Assembly: GCF_003325375.1 (NCBI RefSeq)
Contig: NZ_CP030862.1
Coordinates: 1 to 64,000 of the forward strand
Reading direction: 5' to 3'
DNA length: 64,000 nucleotides
DNA from: Streptomyces globosus
GTDB taxonomy: Bacteria; Actinomycetota; Actinomycetes; Streptomycetales; Streptomycetaceae
Positions 58,467 through 64,000 of the stretch are shown here, one piece after another. The first letter of the stretch is position 1. Every line of letters begins with the position of its first letter. The position numbers were made by a program, and so were the translations under genes. A model generated the notes under the pieces. That model did not search any database, was not told where the DNA came from, and worked only from the letters and a program-made list of their open reading frames with translations.

Positions 58467-59790
58467 ATCCTCCCGAGACCCACGGCAGGTCGAGGATCTC
58501 CAGGTCCTGTCCCGACCGCGCACCGTGCGGCGGTACGACGGCCAGCGCGTCGGCCGCCGCGATGCCGCGCAGCATCGCGGGCCCGTTGTAGCGCAGCGGT
58601 ACGGCGTGCTCGTCGGTCAGCCGGACCGGGACGAGCCGGGTGTCGTACGGGTGCCCCGGCACGTCGCCCTGGACGGGGGCCCCGTAGCGGGGCCGCAGGC
58701 GGCGGCCCGCCAGGGCGCGCAGCAGTGGCTCGGCGAGGGTCAGCAGGCCGGAGACGGCGGCCAGCGGGTTGCCGGGCAGGCCGACCACGTGCCGGCCGTC
58801 GGCGGGGTCGCCGAGGCGGGCCAGCAGCATGGGGTGCCCGGGGCGTACGGCCACCCCGTCGACGAGCAGCTCGGCGCCGGCCCGGCGCAGGACCGGGTGG
58901 ACGTGGTCGACGGGGCCGGAGGCGGTGCCGCCGGTGGTGATGACGACGTCGGCCCCCGAGCCGGTGACCGCCTCCAGCAGCGCCTCGGCGCCGGCGGCGT
59001 CGTCCCCGATCCGGCGGGTGGCGGTGACCTCGGCGCCGAGCCGCTCCAGCCAGGGGCCGAGCATGGGGCCGAGGGCGTCGCGGATCAGGCCGTCGTGCGG
59101 GCGGCCCTCGGTGAGCAGCTCGTCGCCGAGGACCAGCACCTCGACGCGGGGCCGGGGGCGGGTGGCGAGCTCGTCGTACCCGGCGGCCGCGGCGAGTCCC
59201 AGGACGGCGGGGGTGACCAGGGAGCCGGCGGGCAGCAGCAGGTCGCCGGAGCGGCACTCCTGGCCGCGGGGGCGGATGTCCTGGCCGGTGGTGACGGGCC
59301 GGTCGGCGTAGAGCTGCCCGCCGGCCTCGCGGGAGTGCTCGCTGCGGAGGACGGCGGTGGTCTCGGCGGGGATCCGGGCGCCGGTGGCGATCCGCACGGC
59401 CTCGCCGTCGGCGAGGGGCTCGGGCCGCCCGGAGCCGGCGAGCACGCCGCCGTCGGCGCGGATGGTCCAGGGGCCCGGTCCGGCGACGGCCCATCCGTCC
59501 ATGGCGGAGGTGTCGAAGGACGGCAGATCGGTGAGGGCGTCCAGGGGCGCCGCGAGGACCTCGCCGAGGGCGTCGGCGAGGGGGACGCGGCGGGTGCGCG
59601 GCCGGACGCCGGCGCCGGCGCGGGCGGCGGCGTCACGGGCCTGCGGCCAGGCCGCGGCCCGGTGCCCGCCGCCCCCGGAGCCGCCCGATCCGGCGGGGCC
59701 GCTCCCGCCCGATCCGGCGGGGGCGGGGTTGACCAGGGCGAGCGCCTCGTCGAGGGCCCGCATGGCGTGGTCGGCGTCCGTGGGGGTCAT
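58456..59790 (-). CDS. moeA: Molybdopterin molybdenumtransferase MoeA
   Basis: 444 residues. Inserts molybdate into adenylylated molybdopterin in molybdenum-cofactor synthesis. Seen: RVPLADALGEVLAAPLDALT, the substrate motif PSFDTSAMDGWAVAG, ATGARIPAET, the MoCF domain VLVLGDELLTEG and VVITTGGTASGPVDHV, then GLPGNPLAAVSGLL. A Gly/Ser/Pro insert near residues 22-45 is unusual. The ATG overlaps the stop of the upstream mobA-like gene (ATGA). The 3' end runs into the parS site. Confidence 0.95.
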   Translation of the reverse strand: MTPTDADHAMRALDEALALVNPAPAGSGGSGPAGSGGSGGGGHRAAAWPQARDAAARAGAGVRPRTRRVPLADALGEVLAAPLDALTDLPSFDTSAMDGWAVAGPGPWTIRADGGVLAGSGRPEPLADGEAVRIATGARIPAETTAVLRSEHSREAGGQLYADRPVTTGQDIRPRGQECRSGDLLLPAGSLVTPAVLGLAAAAGYDELATRPRPRVEVLVLGDELLTEGRPHDGLIRDALGPMLGPWLERLGAEVTATRRIGDDAAGAEALLEAVTGSGADVVITTGGTASGPVDHVHPVLRRAGAELLVDGVAVRPGHPMLLARLGDPADGRHVVGLPGNPLAAVSGLLTLAEPLLRALAGRRLRPRYGAPVQGDVPGHPYDTRLVPVRLTDEHAVPLRYNGPAMLRGIAAADALAVVPPHGARSGQDLEILDLPWVSGGCFT

Positions 59791-60662
59791 TGCGGTGCCG
59801 CCCCGTTCTCCCCGGCCCCGGCCTCGGAGGCCCACTGCTGCGCGAGCGCGGCGGCCTTGTGGACAGCCTCGGCCAGGGCGGTGGCCGGGTCGGCCCCCGC
59901 GGCCTCGGCGCGCGCCGCTGCGTAGCCGACGAGGAAGGTCGTCAGGGGGGCGGCGGGCCGGGCGACGCCGTGGGCGGCGTCCCGGGCGAGGTCGAGCAGG
60001 GCCTTGGTGTCGACGTCGATGTCGATGCCGAGCTCGGCCTTGGCGGCGGTGATCCATTGGTCCAGCACGTTCCCATGCTCCCTGATCGTGGCGCGGGCCG
60101 ATGCGAGATCGTCCCAGGTGTCGCAGTCGAACGAGGCGAGTGGCCCAGTATCCGTCACGTGGGCCAGAACCAGTTCGGCGGTCAGCGCCCGCAGCGGCAG
60201 ACCGGTGAGGGTTCCGTGCTCGGCGGCCAGCAGGGCGATCTCGCGGCGCAGCGGCTCGGCCCGGTAGGCGGCGACGAGCGGCTGGTCCCGCCCGGCGCTG
60301 TCGCGCAGCAGGGCGCCCTCCGCATCCCCGGTCGGGGCGAGGCGGCCGAGGAGGGCGCGGACCGTGCCGCGGTCGAGGAAGGGCAGGTCGGCGGAGAGGA
60401 CGAGGACCGTGTCGGCGGTGGTGTGCCGCAGCCCCGCGTCGAGCGCGGCGACGGGGCCCGCGCCGGGCGGGCTCTCCAGGGTCCAGGAGACGGGCCGGGC
60501 CGTGGGCCGGCGCCCGCCGACCACCACGGTGGCCGCGGCGTCGGGGCAGGCGTCGAGGACGCGGTCGAGCAGCGTGCGGCCGCCCACCCGCAGACCAGGC
60601 TTGTCCGCTCCGCCGAGGCGCCGCGCGGCGCCGCCGGCGAGGACGATCGCGTCGTAGCTCAT
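59787..60662 (-). CDS. MobA-like nucleotidyltransferase fused to a DUF6457 domain
   Basis: 291 residues. The N-terminal domain (about 1-185) is MobA-like: AIVLAGGAARRLGGADKPGL, VLVLSADLPFLDRGTVRALL and DTWDDLASAR, fitting the enzyme that attaches GMP to molybdenum cofactor. The C-terminal 95 residues (LDQWITAAKAELGIDIDVDT, HGVARPAAPLTTFLVGYAAA) form a separate helical domain of unknown function often encoded near molybdoenzyme genes. ATG 60662 is chosen; upstream codons read through a GC-rich repeat and are not coding. A CATACT -10-like sequence lies 7 bases before the start. It is coupled to moeA. Confidence 0.87.
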   Translation of the reverse strand: MSYDAIVLAGGAARRLGGADKPGLRVGGRTLLDRVLDACPDAAATVVVGGRRPTARPVSWTLESPPGAGPVAALDAGLRHTTADTVLVLSADLPFLDRGTVRALLGRLAPTGDAEGALLRDSAGRDQPLVAAYRAEPLRREIALLAAEHGTLTGLPLRALTAELVLAHVTDTGPLASFDCDTWDDLASARATIREHGNVLDQWITAAKAELGIDIDVDTKALLDLARDAAHGVARPAAPLTTFLVGYAAARAEAAGADPATALAEAVHKAAALAQQWASEAGAGENGAAPQ

Positions 60663-60892
60663 GCCCACGAGTATGCGCGGACCATGTTCCGCGGTGGGAG
60701 CCGCACTTGCCGGACCCTCTGATCTCCCCTGCCGACGGGGCTCCCGCCCGCCCTGGCCGCCCGCCCCGGACACGCGCCCCGGCCGCCCGCCCCGGACACG
60801 CGCCCGCGCCGGGCGGGATGCCGGCGGACGGGCCGGCACCGCCCGGCGCGGGCCGGTACGGCAGGGACGGCCGGGGCGGCGGCGCCGCCCGG
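60663..60892. repeat. Intergenic gap with 26-bp tandem repeat
   Basis: Two adjacent copies of a 26-bp C-rich unit starting GGCCGCCCGCCCCGGACACG (60755-60780 and 60781-60806) differ at one base. No gene was found in this 230-bp gap between bpa and the mobA-like gene. Confidence 0.6.
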
Positions 60893-61441
60893 CTACAGGT
60901 AGGGGCCGGAGCGGATCGCGCCGTGCGGCCCGTCGCCCTCGTCGTCGTGCAGGCCGCCGGGCGGCAGCGCGCGGCGCATCTGCTCCAACTGGGCCCGCGC
61001 GGCCATCTGCTGTGCGAACAGGGCGGTCTGGATGCCGTGGAACAGGCCTTCCAGCCAGCCCACCAACTGTGCCTGAGCAATCCGCAGTTCCGCCTCGGAG
61101 GGCACGGTCTCCTCGGTGAACGGCAGGGAGAGGCGCTCCAGTTCCTCGACGAGCTCCGGAGCCAGGCCGTCCTCCAGCTCCTTCACCGACGCCGCATGGA
61201 TGTCCTTCAGACGGACCCGGCTGGCCTCGTCCAGAGGTGCTGCGCGCACTTCTTCCAGAAGTTGCTTGATCATGCTGCCGATGCGCATGACCTTGGCGGG
61301 CTGTTCGACCATCTCCGTCACCGGGACCTCGCGCGACTCGTCATCGGCGCCGCCGACCGCCATCCCGTCCTGTCCCACGATCAGGACGTGCGGGGGACTG
61401 TCCTGCGACCGTTCACTCCTCGGCATCTCCATGCCGGCCAT
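60893..61441 (-). CDS. bpa: Bacterial proteasome activator Bpa (DUF2587)
   Basis: About 182 residues. Bpa forms a ring that docks on the 20S proteasome and feeds unfolded proteins without ATP. Seen: a disordered acidic start, then the four-helix core KVMRIGSMIKQLLEEVRAAP, LEDGLAPELVEELERLSLPF, EAELRIAQAQLVGWLEGLFH, GIQTALFAQQMAARAQLEQM. It ends GPYL, the docking tail, where the mycobacterial protein has GQYL. Starts at 61441, 61432 or 61426 are all possible; none has a strong SD. Proteasome genes themselves are outside the window. Confidence 0.9.
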   Translation of the reverse strand: MAGMEMPRSERSQDSPPHVLIVGQDGMAVGGADDESREVPVTEMVEQPAKVMRIGSMIKQLLEEVRAAPLDEASRVRLKDIHAASVKELEDGLAPELVEELERLSLPFTEETVPSEAELRIAQAQLVGWLEGLFHGIQTALFAQQMAARAQLEQMRRALPPGGLHDDEGDGPHGAIRSGPYL

Positions 61442-61537
61442 TGTCTCGCACACGTGCGTACGCACACGGTGTGCCCCCGTACGGGCGTGATCCACCCTGT
61501 ACGGGGGCACCGGCCGTGCGGCACGGGCCGGTCGGGC

Positions 61538-64000
61538 TCAGCCGGCGGCGCGCCGGGCGATCCCGCTCGCGGACCGGGTCACCGCGGCGGCGAGCAGGGC
61601 CGCGCCCAGCGGGACCAGGACGAGGAGCGCCGCGAAGGTGTCCCACGGCAGCACGATCGGCACGAACGGCACCTCCTCCCCGATCCCGGACGCCTTCGCC
61701 ATGTCGGCGATCTCGCGCCGCTGTGCGAGCCGCAGCGCGACCGCGGGGAGGATGCCGGAGGCGGTGCCCAGGGCGACGCCCATGAGGGCCACCACGCCGC
61801 ACTGGAAGCCGCTGAGGGTGCGCCGCACCCGCGGGGGTGCGCCGACCGCGGCGAGGGTCTTCAGGTCGGCTTCGGCGTCGGTCTGCGCGAGGCCGGTCGC
61901 GATGCCCGCGGCGCCGATGGTGACGAGGGCGGCGAAGACGGTCAGCGCGAGCATGGCCGTGGTGTCCTCGGGCTCGAAGCCGGACTCGATGGCCACGGGC
62001 GCCTCCACGCCGATCCGGTCGATCTCGGCGGCCAGCTGCTGGCGCTGCCGCTCGGTCGGCGGTCCCTCCAGCGTGAAGTAGGAAGCGAACGGCTGGGCGG
62101 TGAGCCCGGCGGCCTGCGCGGCGGAGGGCGGCAGGACCACGGAGATGCCGTAGCCGTTGGTGCCCTTGGGCGCCTGGTGCACGGCGAACACCTTGTCCTC
62201 GCCGGGCGGCTCGCCCGGTCCCGCGAACGTGCGTTCCGCCTCGGAGGTGATGAGCCGGACGGTGGCCTTGCCGTCCTTGACGTCGCGCGGGTCCAGGGAG
62301 ACGGCCTTGCCGGACTTCAGCGCGGCGACGGTGCCCGGGTCGGTCACGGCGAGCGCGGTGAGCAGCTTCTCGTCGGCGACGACCAGCTCGTACATCGAGC
62401 TGTGCTGTGAGACGGTGCAACGCCAGTCCCGGCGCAGCCTCCTGACCTCCGCGGCGGTGAACTCGGGGGCCCCGTCCTCCCAGAGCGGGCAGCGCTGGTC
62501 CTTCGGCCGGACGATCTGGGCCCGGCCGCAGTCGCCCGGTCCCGTCACCCGCTCGCAGCCGGGCTTGCCGACCTGGACATGGGCGACGTCCGCCCGTACG
62601 GAGACGGGCAGTTCCCGGCTCACGGCCTGGCGGACGGCCCCCATGGACTTCTGGTGCCCGGACTCGTGCAGTTCCACCTTGCCGGAGCCGGCAGGCAGTT
62701 GGGCGACGTACTCGGCGCGCTGCTGCGCCTCGCTGCTCTGCTGGTACGTGGCCAGCGCGACGGTGCCGGCGACGGCGGCGAGGACGGCCGCCACGGCGGG
62801 CGCGGTGCGGCCCCGGTTGCGCACGGCGTCGCGCAGGGCGAGCCGCGGCGAGAGCGGCAGCCAGCGCCCCGCCCGGCCGAACAGCCCGACGAGGACGGGG
62901 GTGAGGGCGACGACGCCCAGTTCGGCGAGCGCGCTTCCGCCGGCGACGACGGTGGCGCCCGCGTCGGCGGTCGCGCCGTAGAGGGCGATGGCCGCGCCGA
63001 GGGCGACGGCCGCGAGCCCGGCGAAGGGCAGGACGCGGTTGGCCCGGCGGATGCCGCGCCGCCCGGTCAGCGAGGACAGCACGGTCTCCCGGGAGGCGGT
63101 GATCGCGGGGACCACGGCCGCGAGCAGGCCGGTGAGCACGGCGAGCAGGGCGATGCCGAGGAGTTCCAGGGGCCGGAGGTCGAAGCTGCCGAAGCGGACG
63201 CCGATGCGCTCCTCCAGGAGGGGCTGCAGCGCCAGGGTGAGGAGGATGCCGGCCGCGGTGCCGACGACGGCGGCCGCGGCGCCGATGACGAGGCCCCCGG
63301 AGAGGACGATGGCCCGGATGTGGCGCCGGTCGCCGCCGTTGGCGCCGACGAGGCCGAGCTGGCGGCGCGAGCGGCGGGCGCCGACCGCGAAGGCGGGGCC
63401 GGCGAGCAGGCAGATCTCCAGCATGGCGAGGCCGACGACGGTGGCGAGGATGGCCGTCTCGCTGGCCGGCAGCGATGCGAAGTCGCGCTCGCCCGTGCTG
63501 TCCATCAGCGCGTACAGGGGGACGTCGGACCGCGCGGGCGGGTCGAGGGCGACGGCCCGGGAGCGGACCAGGACGCCCTTGGTGTTGGCCTCCTTGACCA
63601 TGTTCCACGTGAAACCACCCGGCCCGGTCTTCACCAGGTAGGCGTCGTCGGCGACCACCCCGGGCACCCCGGCGGCCCGCAGCTCCTTGTCGAGCGGGGT
63701 GAGCAGGGTGCCGGGCGGGGCGGTGATCTCGATCTTGTGCAGGTCGGAGGGGAGCTCGTACGCGCCGACGATCCGGTACCACGTGGCGGAGCCGCGCGGG
63801 GTGAACTGCGAGCCCACGAAGAGCCCGGAGGCCTCCAGGAAGGCGTTGGTGGCGACGACCTCCCCGGCCTCCTCGGGTGCCCGCCCGCGGTCCATGACGA
63901 TCATGCCCTTGACCAGGGGGCTGGCGGTGTCGACCTCGCGCAGCTCGGTCTGCAGCAGCCCGTACCGGCTCCGGATCTTGGTGTGGCCGGTGCTGACCTT
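61538..64000 (-). CDS. FtsX-family ABC transporter permease (5' end beyond the window)
   Basis: At least 820 residues visible; the frame continues without a stop to the window edge, so the N-terminus is missing. It shows two FtsX-type permease domains: one around ETAILATVVGLAMLEICLLA to the following helices, and a C-terminal one with LTVFAALVTIGAAGIATGLA and FAALLVLVPLGAALLAAAVT. Between them is a large extracytoplasmic region containing Cys residues (PGCERVTGPGDCG, QRCPLWED, WRCTV). This layout suits MacB-like exporters or lipoprotein/antimicrobial-peptide systems; the ATPase would be upstream, outside the window. A one-mismatch parS lies inside the coding sequence at 63602. Confidence 0.85.
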   Translation of the reverse strand, partial: KVSTGHTKIRSRYGLLQTELREVDTASPLVKGMIVMDRGRAPEEAGEVVATNAFLEASGLFVGSQFTPRGSATWYRIVGAYELPSDLHKIEITAPPGTLLTPLDKELRAAGVPGVVADDAYLVKTGPGGFTWNMVKEANTKGVLVRSRAVALDPPARSDVPLYALMDSTGERDFASLPASETAILATVVGLAMLEICLLAGPAFAVGARRSRRQLGLVGANGGDRRHIRAIVLSGGLVIGAAAAVVGTAAGILLTLALQPLLEERIGVRFGSFDLRPLELLGIALLAVLTGLLAAVVPAITASRETVLSSLTGRRGIRRANRVLPFAGLAAVALGAAIALYGATADAGATVVAGGSALAELGVVALTPVLVGLFGRAGRWLPLSPRLALRDAVRNRGRTAPAVAAVLAAVAGTVALATYQQSSEAQQRAEYVAQLPAGSGKVELHESGHQKSMGAVRQAVSRELPVSVRADVAHVQVGKPGCERVTGPGDCGRAQIVRPKDQRCPLWEDGAPEFTAAEVRRLRRDWRCTVSQHSSMYELVVADEKLLTALAVTDPGTVAALKSGKAVSLDPRDVKDGKATVRLITSEAERTFAGPGEPPGEDKVFAVHQAPKGTNGYGISVVLPPSAAQAAGLTAQPFASYFTLEGPPTERQRQQLAAEIDRIGVEAPVAIESGFEPEDTTAMLALTVFAALVTIGAAGIATGLAQTDAEADLKTLAAVGAPPRVRRTLSGFQCGVVALMGVALGTASGILPAVALRLAQRREIADMAKASGIGEEVPFVPIVLPWDTFAALLVLVPLGAALLAAAVTRSASGIARRAAG
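63602..63615. promoter_or_regulatory. parS: parS-like site within the permease gene
   Basis: GTTCCACGTGAAAC, one base from the parS consensus and identical to the site at 36876. It lies inside the coding sequence, where it encodes GFTWNM. Confidence 0.8.

Noticed and set aside
59855-59865. CTGTCCACA box (minus) inside the mobA-like gene
   Set aside because: One isolated near-match within coding sequence; no second box or intergenic context to support a role.
58456-61080. Single long minus-strand protein through moeA and beyond
   Set aside because: The frame is open upstream of 59790 only by composition; ATG 59790 with the ATGA overlap gives the normal MoeA length.

Overview
The window is chromosomal DNA from a high-G+C actinomycete, almost certainly a Streptomyces. 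It covers the replication origin and about 62 kb to one side of it. The evidence is the order dnaA-oriC-dnaN-gnd-recF-DUF721-gyrB-gyrA, the long Tyr/Gln/Pro-rich linker in DnaA, frequent GTG starts with 4-bp GTGA/ATGA overlaps, and neighbours typical of the genus: CrgA, paired class E sortases, the fhaA-fhaB-pstP-rodA-pbpA-pknB block, DUF5324 and DLW-39. No insertion sequence, prophage, CRISPR array, rRNA or obvious genomic island was seen. dnaA (left edge) and an FtsX-type permease (right edge) are cut by the window.

Layout: 1-12.6 kb is the replication and topology core, with oriC at about 1.74-2.7 kb. 12.6-20.5 kb holds tRNA-Ile and tRNA-Ala, a serine/threonine kinase with an XRE-type partner, a putative lipoprotein, a LysM protein, cyclophilin and a rhomboid protease. 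20.6-32.4 kb is a cell division and envelope region: crgA, DUF881, pabA and two class E sortases on the plus strand, converging on the minus-strand operon fhaA-fhaB-pstP-rodA-pbpA-pknB. 32.7-38.2 kb holds tRNA-Leu, a two-component system, a DUF2252 protein, a J-domain protein and a rhodanese. 38.3-50.1 kb is a phenylacetate region: an acyl-CoA dehydrogenase, paaABCDE, then an unrelated DUF5819/HTTM/TrmH block, then divergent paaN and paaH-paaR. 50.2-56.2 kb has a secreted repeat protein, an Lrp-type regulator and the branched-chain 2-oxoacid dehydrogenase genes bkdABC. 56.3-64 kb carries a quinone oxidoreductase, a potassium channel, moeA, a mobA-like fusion, the proteasome activator Bpa and the permease.

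How the parts fit: the most informative signals lie between or across genes. oriC carries about 20 DnaA boxes. At its dnaN end two abutting boxes, a GC spacer and three TAC triplets form the layout of a DnaA-trio unwinding element. Four perfect DnaA boxes lie outside oriC and all are intergenic: two in one tight cluster at 20.5 kb, one at the paaN/paaH promoters and one at the bkd promoter. Three parS-like ParB sites occur at 36.9, 58.5 and 63.6 kb; the perfect one overlaps the moeA stop and the start of the channel gene. An inferred PaaR operator is present as an exact 18-bp inverted copy at the paaA and paaN/paaH promoters, and a 15/18 match lies at the bkd promoter, which suggests coordination of phenylacetate and branched-chain acyl-CoA metabolism.
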